From positions 62,001 to 126,000 of the forward strand of contig NZ_ADFR01000003.1 in assembly GCF_000177375.1 (NCBI RefSeq): a stretch of DNA of 64,000 nucleotides, read 5' to 3'. The translations under genes and the position numbers were made by a program. The notes under the pieces are model-generated. The model worked only from the letters and a program-made list of their open reading frames with translations. It had not been told where the DNA came from and did not search any database. The stretch comes from Bulleidia extructa W1219 (GTDB lineage Bacteria > Bacillota_I > Bacilli_A > Erysipelotrichales > Erysipelotrichaceae). Shown here piece after piece: positions 1 to 8,398 of this stretch; within the stretch, counting starts at the first letter, position 1, and each line of letters begins with the position of its first letter.

Positions 1-644
1 GTGACTGTACCACCAAGTGTTCCTAAAGGATTACCAATGACAATAGCAGTATCTCCAATACTAATCTTAGAGGAATCTCCTAAAGTAGCCGGTGTTAAAT
101 TTTTGCCCTCTATCTTTAAAACAGCAATATCACTCTTTGGATCAGCTCCAACTAATTTAGCTGTGTATTCTTTTCCATCGTTAGTCTTAACTTTGATGGA
201 AGTCGCATTTTTGATCACATGATTATTTGTCAAAATATAACCATCTTTGGAAATAATCACTCCAGACCCAGCAGAATTAGAAGTATAATTACCACCTAAG
301 AAACCATAAGTTTTTCCTTTTGACTCTGTTCTGATCTCAACAACGGAAGGAGCTGCTTTTTTAGCGGCTTGACTAACCGTTAAACCTTGACCATTTTTAA
401 CAGAAGTGGTTTTGGATGGTGGTTCAGCCGCAGATTGGTACACCACTGCAGAACCTTTAGAACTTTTACTAACCACATAGCCACTAGCTCCACCAACGGC
501 GACGCATAAAATTAAATTTAAGAGTGTTTTATTGATTTTTAAAACAAAGCTAGGTTTTTTGGTCGGTTTTGGATTGTTTTCGACCCTAGAAGTTTCTTCC
601 ACTTTATCTTCTACTTTATTTTCTTCAGAATGAAATTCAGACAT
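1..644 (-). CDS. htrA: HtrA/DegP-like membrane-anchored serine protease (3' part outside window)
   Basis: Surface quality-control protease that degrades misfolded exported proteins. Reading leftwards from ATG at 644-642, the protein has a charged Lys/Glu/Pro-rich cytoplasmic tail (1-38), one membrane segment (about 41-58), a linker, and the start of a trypsin-like domain. The catalytic His lies in TNNHVI (His142) and the Asp in DPKSDIAVL (Asp172). The catalytic Ser would fall beyond the window edge, so the gene is partial but not visibly broken. The start is supported by AGGAGGTC 5-12 nt upstream. The gene is divergent from the SseB-like gene. Its promoter carries TTCA direct repeats of response-regulator type (see separate entry). 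Confidence 0.9.
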   Translation of the reverse strand, partial: MSEFHSEENKVEDKVEETSRVENNPKPTKKPSFVLKINKTLLNLILCVAVGGASGYVVSKSSKGSAVVYQSAAEPPSKTTSVKNGQGLTVSQAAKKAAPSVVEIRTESKGKTYGFLGGNYTSNSAGSGVIISKDGYILTNNHVIKNATSIKVKTNDGKEYTAKLVGADPKSDIAVLKIEGKNLTPATLGDSSKISIGDTAIVIGNPLGTLGGTV

Positions 645-672
645 ATAAGACCTCCTGATCGCTTCTATATCT

Positions 673-714
673 ATTATACTAGTGTTCATTTGTGAAGTTT
701 GGGTGAATTTTGAA
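673..714 (-). promoter_or_regulatory. htrA promoter with 11-bp spaced TTCA half-sites
   Basis: On the minus strand TATAAT (678-673) lies 28 nt before the htrA start codon. Upstream are TTCA words at 696-693, 707-704 and 714-711. The first two are 11 bp apart (one helical turn), and the proximal one is 14 nt from the -10 box. No good -35 hexamer is present, so an activator of the OmpR/PhoB class is plausible (inference). A similar half-site arrangement occurs before the small RNA genes near 38.6 kb. Confidence 0.55.
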
Positions 715-790
715 TGAGTTTTTTGGGAACTTAAAGCTTGTTAAAAAGTATTATTTTCAATACACTTAATAATGAGAAAAGAGGGTTTTT

Positions 791-1570
791 ATGTCTAAAA
801 AATTAATGAAGAATCTAAATGTGAAACCGGTGAAAAATCTTGAGTTGCGTTCAGCTATTAATGAATTAAAACTTGGTTCTACTCCGGAAAGACAATTAAA
901 ATTCATCCAAGCTTTAGAAAAAGCTCAATTAATTGCACCAACCAAGTTTGAGATGGCGTTTACTAAGAAGCATATTCCAAGTGTAAAATCAGATTACATT
1001 AATTTCTATTTGATTAACACCAATGATGGAGAAACATTCTTTCCTGTTTTTACCGATTTAGAAAGTGCCGGAAAGTTCCAATTGACACAAGCAAATGAAC
1101 CGTTGCCAAAGATGGTGATCCAAACTTTGACCCAATATGATAAATTATTATCCGATCCAAACACTAAGGCGGTGGGGATTATAATCAATCCTGGTGTAGA
1201 TAATATGGTAACTCCGGCAGCTCTCATCCATCAATTGCTTCATCCAAGTGATCCTGAAGAGATGGAAATTCAAATTAATGAACCAAGCATTTATCCCACT
1301 CAATTGGTTAACCAAATGTATGAATGGTCAAAAGAAAGAAGAAATATTCAACGAGTTTGGTTAAAACAAAAATTGGGGAATAGCCAAGTTTCCTTTTATT
1401 TCGTTTTGGATGTGGATGAACAAAAAGAAGATCTCTTGAAAGAATTCTGCACGAAGGCCTTAGAGTACTCCAAGAAAATACCATGTGAAGCTGTATTTTA
1501 TACGCCAACATTGAAAGAGGAAGTGATTAAGGAAAGTATTCCGTTCTTTGATCGTTCTTTAGAGTTTTAA
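791..1570 (+). CDS. SseB-family protein
   Basis: 259-residue soluble protein resembling the SseB family: an N-terminal SseB domain (about 20-140, with a FFPVFTDLESAGKF segment and a GIIINPG segment) and a C-terminal SseB-type domain (about 150-259). These proteins are widespread and their biochemical role is poorly known; several sit near secretion or cell-surface genes. No signal peptide or membrane segment is visible. RBS AGAGGG lies 5 nt before the ATG. The next gene starts 2 nt after the stop, so the two are almost certainly co-transcribed. Confidence 0.65.
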   Translation: MSKKLMKNLNVKPVKNLELRSAINELKLGSTPERQLKFIQALEKAQLIAPTKFEMAFTKKHIPSVKSDYINFYLINTNDGETFFPVFTDLESAGKFQLTQANEPLPKMVIQTLTQYDKLLSDPNTKAVGIIINPGVDNMVTPAALIHQLLHPSDPEEMEIQINEPSIYPTQLVNQMYEWSKERRNIQRVWLKQKLGNSQVSFYFVLDVDEQKEDLLKEFCTKALEYSKKIPCEAVFYTPTLKEEVIKESIPFFDRSLEF

Positions 1571-1572
1571 AC

Positions 1573-2253
1573 ATGAAGAAGATTTTAGAAATCAATCAAC
1601 TAAAACCTTATTTGGATAAATATGTTCCTTTTGTGAATGTTCGAAAAAGGTTATTAGAAAGTTTTGATGAATTCCAATGGTTATCTTCGGATAGTCAAGA
1701 AGGAATTGTTGGTCTAAGTTGGAATGGTGAAATTGCGTTATTAGAATCTTCCAACAATCTTGAATTGCTGAAAGAATTAGTGGAATATGAAGCTCAAAAA
1801 GGCCATGGAAAATTGATTAAGCGTGCTTTTGATGAAGAAAAGCAACTTTATATTCATTTTGGTTTTGAAAGAATTCAACATGAAGATGGTTATGATTTCT
1901 TGGAATATCCTTTAGCCAATGCTTGGTTAGGAAAACAAGTAAAGGTTCAAATTGACCAACCTATGGGAAAATTCCATCCTTATTTAGAAGATGCCATCTA
2001 CCAAGTTCCAATGGGCTATGTTTATGAAGCTGAAACGATGGAAGAACCGATCAATGCGTATGTGATTGGAGTTGGCGAGATGGTTGATTCTTTTTCAGGA
2101 GTTGTAGTAGCGGTCATTTATCATGAATATAGTGATGAAGCCACACTGGTGGTAGGACGCATTGGTGAGGAAGTTCAACAAGATAAAATTTTAAAAGATA
2201 TTGCCTTTCGAGAACAATATTTCTCATCGAGGATTGTATGGAAATCCAATTAA
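1573..2253 (+). CDS. Fusion: acetyltransferase-like N-terminus plus degenerate family I pyrophosphatase-like domain
   Basis: 226 residues. The N-terminal half ends in HFGFERIQHEDGYDFLEYPL, which resembles the closing strands of a GNAT fold (typically YxKxGF). The second half (about 118-226) resembles the short family I pyrophosphatase-like proteins of Firmicutes: IDQPMGKFHP, PMGYVYEAETMEEPINAYVIG, then FSGVVVAVIYH. In true family I enzymes the segment matching EEPINAYVIG carries metal-binding aspartates (GDPxDxLV); here the first is Asn, so catalytic loss is likely (inference). It starts 2 nt after the SseB-like gene and overlaps the next gene by 16 nt. A complete family II pyrophosphatase is encoded at 59265. 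Confidence 0.55.
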   Translation: MKKILEINQLKPYLDKYVPFVNVRKRLLESFDEFQWLSSDSQEGIVGLSWNGEIALLESSNNLELLKELVEYEAQKGHGKLIKRAFDEEKQLYIHFGFERIQHEDGYDFLEYPLANAWLGKQVKVQIDQPMGKFHPYLEDAIYQVPMGYVYEAETMEEPINAYVIGVGEMVDSFSGVVVAVIYHEYSDEATLVVGRIGEEVQQDKILKDIAFREQYFSSRIVWKSN

Positions 2254-2912
2254 AACATTTCTGGAAACATCTTTTGATTGAAACCGTTGGTGTCATTATT
2301 TTAAGTATTGGCGGGGCAGGCATTATGAAAGTGGGCTTAGGAAATTCTGCCTATGACGCTTTTTCTGTGTCGATTAGTTTATTGAGTCATATTGAAGTGG
2401 GAACGGTTGCGACCATCATCAATTTATTTTGTGTGTTGACACAAATGGTTTTATTAAGAAAAAAGTATAAACCACTTTATTTATTACAGATATTTGTATC
2501 TATTGTGATTGGGGTCGTGGTCAATCTTTTCTATTACCATATTTTTGATCAAATCATGCCGGAAAGTTATGTTTTGAAGATGGTCTGGTTTGTGTTTTTG
2601 GTGCTGGTGGATATTTTAGGTGTTTCTTTGGTAGTCGCTTCGGGGATGATTGGCTTGGCGATGGAATCAACTTGTATGGTGGTGGCGAAGAAGTTCTGCT
2701 TGCGTTTTTCGTCCATACGTTTTGTAGTAGATGTGTTCTTCTTTATAGCTGTTTTTATGATTTGGCATTGGTATCATATTCCTCTTCCTTTGCGGGAAGG
2801 AACCGTGATATTGATGTTATTGTTTAGTCCATTAGTGGATTATGGGGTGAAGTATTTAAAACCCATTTTACATAATTGGATTTATGGAGAGAAGGAGGGG
2901 ATGAAATCATGA
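2238..2912 (+). CDS. YczE/YyaS-type integral membrane protein
   Basis: 224 residues with about five membrane segments (12-32, 48-70, 80-100, 115-140, 165-185). The early GLGNSAYDAFSVSIS motif is typical of the YczE/YyaS family, a relative of YitT proteins whose substrate is not established. It overlaps the preceding reading frame by 16 nt and the next start by 4 nt (ATGA at 2909-2912), consistent with translational coupling. A GAGG-like RBS lies within the upstream coding sequence. Confidence 0.7.
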   Translation: MEIQLKHFWKHLLIETVGVIILSIGGAGIMKVGLGNSAYDAFSVSISLLSHIEVGTVATIINLFCVLTQMVLLRKKYKPLYLLQIFVSIVIGVVVNLFYYHIFDQIMPESYVLKMVWFVFLVLVDILGVSLVVASGMIGLAMESTCMVVAKKFCLRFSSIRFVVDVFFFIAVFMIWHWYHIPLPLREGTVILMLLFSPLVDYGVKYLKPILHNWIYGEKEGMKS

Positions 2913-3373
2913 AAAAATTTCATTACTCAAGAAAAAAGATAGGAGTGGCCATGGTAGTAGTGGTTTTGCCTATTTTTCTAATTTCTTATTTTTTAGATTT
3001 AATGGCTAGTCAAAGCAGATGGAATCATTCCATTTTATCGTATTTATTATTTATGATAAATTTGGTTCTTTGGCTATATTTCATACTTTTAGTTGTTCGT
3101 TTGTTTGGCAACCAGACGGTTCTTGAAATATCGGAAAAAAGTTTAGTGTATCGGACGGGAGTCATTAGTGTTGAGAAAACCACTTGGGATGAAGTGCAAT
3201 CGCTTCATTATTTGTCAGGTCATCGCATAGGTGCCGTTCCATTCCAAAATTTTTATGTTAAAGAAAAAGGGCAACCGGCTTTGACAATCCCACTTCTTTT
3301 TATGGAAGGAACGATTGATGAAGTGGAGAAGGCCATTCAAAAGGTTCAACCGAATATGACAATTCAAAAATAA
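2909..3373 (+). CDS. Small two-helix membrane protein with a PH-like C-terminal domain
   Basis: 154 residues. The chosen start is ATG at 2909, because GGAGGGG lies 8 nt upstream and the ATGA overlap couples it to the preceding gene; an upstream in-frame start would have no RBS. Two hydrophobic segments (about 10-30 and 42-65) are followed by a roughly 85-residue soluble part (LEISEKSLVYRTGVISVEKTTWDEVQSL) with the strand pattern of bacterial PH-like domains, as in STM3941-type proteins. Function unknown. Last gene of the 791-3373 run. Confidence 0.55.
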   Translation: MKKFHYSRKKIGVAMVVVVLPIFLISYFLDLMASQSRWNHSILSYLLFMINLVLWLYFILLVVRLFGNQTVLEISEKSLVYRTGVISVEKTTWDEVQSLHYLSGHRIGAVPFQNFYVKEKGQPALTIPLLFMEGTIDEVEKAIQKVQPNMTIQK

Positions 3374-3470
3374 TCTAGATAGATGATCACCTATAATCGG
3401 AATTAGGGATAATGGTATCATTGAAGTGTAAAAATAGAGATGGTATTTAACCTATATTGGAGGGAATCAT

Positions 3471-3920
3471 ATGAAAGAATTAGAGACATTTGAACCGGCA
3501 TGTCAATATTTAATCGGTATCATGAGTGAATTTAAAGATGTATTAGAATCAAAAGTTGAAGCACTTCAACAGATAGAATGGATCTATCATAAAGGAACTG
3601 TGAAAGTTTGCCAGCCTGATGATAAAGGAAGAAAGAAAAGATGCAAGGTTGGAATGGATTATTGGTCAAAAATTATTTTATCAGCAGATGATGCTAATAC
3701 TATTTGGAATGAATTCAGGACATTTTTTGCCAAGAGTTATTTAGTGAAAATGGATAGGATTGAGTTGAATGAAGAGATTGGTCAATACGAGTTTATTGCG
3801 AAAGGTTTGATGGGTGATGAGGTTGAGTGTCGGATTTATACGCCTAATGAATGGAATATACCACAGATTCGTATCTCGGGCTTTGTGTCTTCCAAATATA
3901 GAAGCATGGATCAAGATTAG
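3471..3920 (+). CDS. Hypothetical protein, possible orphan immunity protein
   Basis: 149 residues, soluble, acidic, no signal peptide. I do not recognise the family. A KVCQPDDKGRKKRCKVG segment and a C-terminal stretch with Trp and Ile resemble small antitoxin/immunity-type proteins, but that is only an impression. RBS TTGGAGGG lies 8 nt before the ATG. The next hypothetical gene begins 2 nt after its stop, so they form a pair. No toxin gene is adjacent. Confidence 0.45.
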   Translation: MKELETFEPACQYLIGIMSEFKDVLESKVEALQQIEWIYHKGTVKVCQPDDKGRKKRCKVGMDYWSKIILSADDANTIWNEFRTFFAKSYLVKMDRIELNEEIGQYEFIAKGLMGDEVECRIYTPNEWNIPQIRISGFVSSKYRSMDQD

Positions 3921-3922
3921 AA

Positions 3923-4357
3923 ATGGTAGAGACAACAATGGAATGGATACAAGATAGAAACAATCGTATTCCTTTTAGTCTGCACGATAGTCGGATAAAG
4001 AAAATTACAATTCAAAATAATACATTGACATTAAAGTTGGATAAAGTATTTCAATACACAAAAGATAAGGAAACCATATATTCAGGGGATTTGATATTTA
4101 ATGATAGTGATTTAGATGAATGTAGTGTTTTTATACTCGATCGGATTGTTTATGAAGGTGATTTTTCCGGAAAAGCCATCAGCCTGAAAGAATATATGAA
4201 TCAGTTTTCAAACTTAGAATTTGAAATTCTTACGGAAGGATACTTTGGTTATAGTACAACTTATACAGGTTGGATTTGGGAAGAGGGAAAGAATCCGGTA
4301 TCCGGGATGATGTATATTCGAAATACTGGCGATATCATTTATTGTCTTGAGCCATAA
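3923..4357 (+). CDS. Hypothetical protein with LHDSRI motif, immunity-like
   Basis: 144 residues. The N-terminal IPFSLHDSRIKKITIQNNTL pattern (LHD[S/A]RI followed by alternating hydrophobics) is common in small beta-rich proteins found among contact-dependent toxin immunity genes. This is a family impression, not a confirmed match. The start at 3923 has no good RBS and ATG at 3938 is an alternative; coupling to the upstream gene is likely. A 19-codon open frame follows at 4383-4442 (MEIWREVGCLVNPVMVDEI), perhaps a decayed neighbour. Confidence 0.45.
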   Translation: MVETTMEWIQDRNNRIPFSLHDSRIKKITIQNNTLTLKLDKVFQYTKDKETIYSGDLIFNDSDLDECSVFILDRIVYEGDFSGKAISLKEYMNQFSNLEFEILTEGYFGYSTTYTGWIWEEGKNPVSGMMYIRNTGDIIYCLEP

Positions 4358-4484
4358 TTTGGAATTTTCATAAGAGGCTATTATGGAAATATGGAGAGAA
4401 GTGGGATGTTTGGTGAATCCTGTGATGGTAGATGAAATTTAAAAGGTGATATATCATAAAAAATGAACAGGTGGTCTATACTAA

Positions 4485-5723
4485 ATGAAACGTTGCTATG
4501 TTGTAGGGGTGGAAATAAAAGGAAGTTCGGATCAAGAAATCATTCAAGAATGTGTGGCTTTATGTCAAGCTTGTGAATATGAAGTTGTTAAAACATTTAT
4601 TCAAAAGTTGAAATCACGAGATCCTAAGATGGTCTATCGATCCGGAAAAATACAAGAATTAAAAGAATGGCTAATAGCGGATGAAGTTGAGACGGTTGTG
4701 TTTTATCATGAAATATCTGTTTCTGCTTCCAGAAGACTAAGTGAGGAATTGGGAGTAGAAGTGTTAGATCGAACAGCTGTTATTTTAGATATTTTCTCGC
4801 AAAGGGCGCGTAGTAAACAATCTAAAATTCAAACGGAGTTGGCGCGTCTATCGTATGCTCTTCCTAAGGAGTTGGCTTCTTTAGAACAAGAAAGTGATCA
4901 TCAACGAGGAGGAGGTACTATTACCCGTGGATCAGGAGAACAGCGCTCTGAACAAATCGTTCGAAAGTATGCCCGCCGCAAGCATGTACTACAAGAAGAA
5001 TTGAAACTGGTGGAAAAACAACGTCAACAAGATGAAAAAAGAAGAGCGAAAACGTTGTATCCAAGAGTAGGTTTAGTTGGTTACACCAATGCCGGAAAGA
5101 GTTCGTTATTAAATGCGATATTAGCGTATACCAGACAAAACGGTCAACCGGTGATGGTTCGAGATCGTGTTTTTGAGACCTTAGATACAGCTGTTCGTTT
5201 GGTAGAATATAAAGGTTTTGCGTTTTATTTATACGACACGGTCGGATTTGTCTCGAATTTACCAAAAACATTGATAGATGCTTTTTTTAGTACCTTAGAA
5301 TCAGCGAAACAAGCGGATGTATTGATTCATGTCGTGGATGGTAGTGACCCCTTATCTTTTGAAAAGCAAGAAGCGACGAAATCGGTTTTAGTTAAAATAG
5401 GGGCTCATCCAAAACAAAGTCTATTGGTTCATACCAAAAAAGATTTAGTTTCTTCTTTTGAAGATGGTTTATGGGTTTCGTCTTATACCCAAGAAGGGAT
5501 CGGAGAGCTGCTAGATCAATTGATTGGTTTATTATTTCCGAAAGAGGTTCAATTTACTTGCTTATTACCCTATGATAAAATGGCTCTGTTCGACCGACTT
5601 TCTTCTTTGGCTCATCTTCAAATTGTGGGTCAAGAGGAGACGGGGCTGATTTTAAAGGTGGCAGGTGATGTGGATCACTTAAGGCCTCTAAAACCATATG
5701 AAATAATCAGAAAGGATATCTAA
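4485..5723 (+). CDS. hflX: GTPase HflX
   Basis: Ribosome-associated GTPase that splits or rescues stalled 70S ribosomes under stress. The N-terminal HflX domain is about 1-195, with the glycine-rich GGGTITRGSGE motif near 145-155 followed by a Lys/Arg-rich helix. The G domain begins with GYTNAGKSS (about 200), then DTVGF (G3) and HTKKDL (an NKxD variant with Thr before the Lys). Length 412 fits the family. RBS AGGTGG lies 10 nt upstream of the ATG. The M18 aminopeptidase gene starts 4 nt after its stop. Confidence 0.93.
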   Translation: MKRCYVVGVEIKGSSDQEIIQECVALCQACEYEVVKTFIQKLKSRDPKMVYRSGKIQELKEWLIADEVETVVFYHEISVSASRRLSEELGVEVLDRTAVILDIFSQRARSKQSKIQTELARLSYALPKELASLEQESDHQRGGGTITRGSGEQRSEQIVRKYARRKHVLQEELKLVEKQRQQDEKRRAKTLYPRVGLVGYTNAGKSSLLNAILAYTRQNGQPVMVRDRVFETLDTAVRLVEYKGFAFYLYDTVGFVSNLPKTLIDAFFSTLESAKQADVLIHVVDGSDPLSFEKQEATKSVLVKIGAHPKQSLLVHTKKDLVSSFEDGLWVSSYTQEGIGELLDQLIGLLFPKEVQFTCLLPYDKMALFDRLSSLAHLQIVGQEETGLILKVAGDVDHLRPLKPYEIIRKDI

Positions 5724-5726
5724 AAA

Positions 5727-7091
5727 ATGAAAACGGTTTGGGAAAAACTAGATAAAGACGGTGTTAAAGCTGTCATGGATTTTAATGAAGAATATCGTCA
5801 ATTTTTAACAAAATCAAAAACAGAGAGAACTTTTGTGACGAATACAGAAGCGTTTGCACTGGAAAATGGGTTTAAATCATTTGATTCTTTCCAAGAATTA
5901 AAAGCAGGGGATCGTGTGTATGTCGTGAACCGTAAAAAGAATATTATGATGCTGGTCGTGGGGGAAGAACCGATGAATAAGGGTGTCAATGTTTTAGGAG
6001 CACACATTGATTCTCCTCGAATGGATTTGAAACAAAAGCCACTTTATGAAAAAGATGGCATCGCTTTCTTTGATACACATTATTATGGTGGTATTAAGAA
6101 GTACCAATGGGTAGCACGACCATTAGCTTTAGTAGGGGTTGTAGCGAAGAAAGACGGTACTGTGGTGGATATTAATATTGGTGATAAACCGGGTGATCCG
6201 GTGGTGGGTGTTTCTGATTTATTGATTCATTTGGCTCAAAAGCAACTTCAAAAAACAGGTGCTACGGTGATTGAAGGAGAAAAGTTGGATTTAACGGTTG
6301 CCAGTCGTCCTAAAAAAGAGGTAGAAGAGGAAGCGGTGAAGGCTTTCTTACTTGATTTACTTCAAGAACAGTATGGCATTGATGAAGAGGATTTCTTAAG
6401 TGCGGAGATTGAAGTGGTACCGGCTGGAGAAGCTCGTGATTATGGTTTGGATCGTTCCATGATTTTAGGTTATGGACATGATGATAAAGTTTGTGCTTAT
6501 ACTTCTGTTCGAGCTATCAATGAAATCAAAACTCCTAAGAGAACTTCCGTTTTGATTTTAACGGATAAAGAAGAGATCGGTTCTGTTGGGGCAACGGGAG
6601 CTCATTCTGATTTCTTTGAACATGTGATGGTTCGTGCGTTAGAAAAACAAGGGTTTACCAAGATGACTGATTTATATGATTTGTATGAAAACAGCTATAT
6701 GTTATCCATTGATGTATCGGCCGGCTATGATTCTAATTACGCAGAAGCCTTTGAAGCAAGAAACTCTGCTTACCTAGGTAAGGGGGTTTGTTTCAATAAG
6801 TATACCGGAGCTCGTGGTAAGTCGGGATCCAATGATGCCAGTGCTGAATTTATGGCAAAAGTTCGTAAAGTTATGGATGAAAATGATGTTGTTTTCCAAA
6901 CTGCTGAATTGGGAGCTGTTGATGTAGGAGGTGGTGGAACCATCGCTTATATCTTGGCAGAAAAGAATATGGATGTTATTGATGCCGGTATTGCCGTACA
7001 AAATATGCATGCTCCAGATGAAGTGGTTTCAAAAGTAGATGTGTATGAAGCTTATCGAGCTTATTTTGCTTTCTTAAAGGATATGCAATAA
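5727..7091 (+). CDS. M18 family metalloaminopeptidase
   Basis: 454-residue zinc aminopeptidase of the M18 (aspartyl aminopeptidase/ApeA) family, cytoplasmic, trimming acidic or neutral N-terminal residues from peptides. Visible motifs: GAHIDSPRMD (zinc His and Asp, about 92), TDKEEIGSVGATG (catalytic and zinc Glu pair, about 286) and NMHAPDEVV near the C-terminus. Length is normal. It sits directly behind hflX and ends in a rho-independent terminator, so the two genes form a small operon. Confidence 0.92.
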   Translation: MKTVWEKLDKDGVKAVMDFNEEYRQFLTKSKTERTFVTNTEAFALENGFKSFDSFQELKAGDRVYVVNRKKNIMMLVVGEEPMNKGVNVLGAHIDSPRMDLKQKPLYEKDGIAFFDTHYYGGIKKYQWVARPLALVGVVAKKDGTVVDINIGDKPGDPVVGVSDLLIHLAQKQLQKTGATVIEGEKLDLTVASRPKKEVEEEAVKAFLLDLLQEQYGIDEEDFLSAEIEVVPAGEARDYGLDRSMILGYGHDDKVCAYTSVRAINEIKTPKRTSVLILTDKEEIGSVGATGAHSDFFEHVMVRALEKQGFTKMTDLYDLYENSYMLSIDVSAGYDSNYAEAFEARNSAYLGKGVCFNKYTGARGKSGSNDASAEFMAKVRKVMDENDVVFQTAELGAVDVGGGGTIAYILAEKNMDVIDAGIAVQNMHAPDEVVSKVDVYEAYRAYFAFLKDMQ

Positions 7092-7095
7092 GATA

Positions 7096-7121
7096 AGTCT
7101 TGCTAAGGCAAGGCTTTTTTT
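7096..7121 (+). terminator. Rho-independent terminator after the aminopeptidase gene
   Basis: 8-bp stem AGTCTTGC / GCAAGGCT with a 4-nt loop and seven T residues, directly after the M18 stop codon. Confidence 0.9.
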
Positions 7122-7135
7122 ATGAAAGGAGACAT

Positions 7136-8398
7136 ATGAAACGGCTATTTTACTTTGTTCGCCATGGTGAAACGCGATTTAATCAAGAAAAACGTTTACA
7201 AGGACATTGTGATTCACCATTAAGCCAAACAGGAATTGAACAAGTGAAGCAACTTAAAAAAGTGTTGGATCAACGCTATTTTGATGCCGTTTTTGCCTCT
7301 ACTTCAGGACGAGTTCGTTTAACAACGGATATTTTATTAAAAAATCGATCGCTTTCCTGTACGTACTTGGATGATTTACAAGAGCCTTCATTTGGAATAG
7401 TGGAAGGAGATTATTTTCAGGATCATCGTGAATTAAAGGATTGTTTTGAACAATTTGATTGGTCTTTTTTTCATGGAGACTCCTTTGAAAAAACCAAGGA
7501 AAGAATCCAGCGAGTTTTTAAAGAAATTTTGTCTAAGACAAAAGAAGATGATCGCATTTTAGTTGTATCGCATGGCACGATGATGCAGATGGTTGAAAAA
7601 GTACTATTAGGAATGGAGGTATTAGCGTATCGCAAACATTGTCATCAGCAGGGAAAATCGGCCATTCCAAATGCTGGGATTTTGATTTTCAGTTATGAGG
7701 ATGGTCACTATTCATTAGTGCAAGCCCCAGTTAGCCCTTATGAAATAAATTTAGAACCCGAAGAAAAAACCATTCATTTTTATTACGTTCGTCATGGTCA
7801 AACACTATTTAATCAACAAAAGAAAGTGATGGGTCAAAGCGATTCTCCGTTAACGGAAAAAGGAATTGAACAAGCTCGTATTGTTCAAAGAAAACTAAGT
7901 CGAATTCCTTTTCGAAAAGCGTATAGTTCTTTTGCAAAAAGGGCAATTGATACCACAAAAATCATTTTAGAAGGAAGAGATGTACCGATTTCTATTGAAA
8001 AGGATTTACAACAATTAGACTTTGGAGATTTAGAGGGACAATCCCGGATGAAAGTCAATGATGAAATGAACGATTGTCATGAGCATGGGGAAGATTTTCG
8101 TTCACATCAAGGAGAAAGAAAAGAGGATCTTTTAGTACGTTTTGATCGTTTGTTGAAGAAAATGGTATTGGAAGCTAAAGATGGTGATTCTATTCTGTTG
8201 GTGTCACATGGTACGTATTATACGATTTTGATTGATCGCTATGCCGGTTTAAATCGAAAACTTTTACAATATCAACAAGCTAAATTGGGTGAAAAGGAAA
8301 GTTATCATGGTGGGATTGCTTTATTTGAGTGGAAAAACCAACAATTCCAACTCAAGCAACTCATGAAAAAAGGATCTGATTTTAGGGAGGAAAAATGA
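7136..8398 (+). CDS. Two-domain histidine phosphatase (tandem phosphoglycerate-mutase folds), copy 1
   Basis: 420 residues from ATG 7136, chosen because AAAGGAG lies 5 nt upstream; a longer frame would run back into the terminator. There are two complete branch-1 histidine phosphatase domains. Domain A: FVRHGETRFNQ (about 6) with the second catalytic His in VVSHGTMMQ (about 145). Domain B: YVRHGQTLFNQ (about 216) and LVSHGTYYT (about 355). Each domain has the phosphohistidine RHG and the SHG motif, so both look catalytic. Substrate unknown (phosphosugar, phosphoserine or nucleotide phosphate). Overlaps its paralogue by 4 nt. Confidence 0.88.
   Translation: MKRLFYFVRHGETRFNQEKRLQGHCDSPLSQTGIEQVKQLKKVLDQRYFDAVFASTSGRVRLTTDILLKNRSLSCTYLDDLQEPSFGIVEGDYFQDHRELKDCFEQFDWSFFHGDSFEKTKERIQRVFKEILSKTKEDDRILVVSHGTMMQMVEKVLLGMEVLAYRKHCHQQGKSAIPNAGILIFSYEDGHYSLVQAPVSPYEINLEPEEKTIHFYYVRHGQTLFNQQKKVMGQSDSPLTEKGIEQARIVQRKLSRIPFRKAYSSFAKRAIDTTKIILEGRDVPISIEKDLQQLDFGDLEGQSRMKVNDEMNDCHEHGEDFRSHQGERKEDLLVRFDRLLKKMVLEAKDGDSILLVSHGTYYTILIDRYAGLNRKLLQYQQAKLGEKESYHGGIALFEWKNQQFQLKQLMKKGSDFREEK

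Noticed and set aside
1-222. Plus-strand reading frame at the left edge
   Set aside because: It is the antisense shadow of htrA; the minus frame carries the protease motifs.
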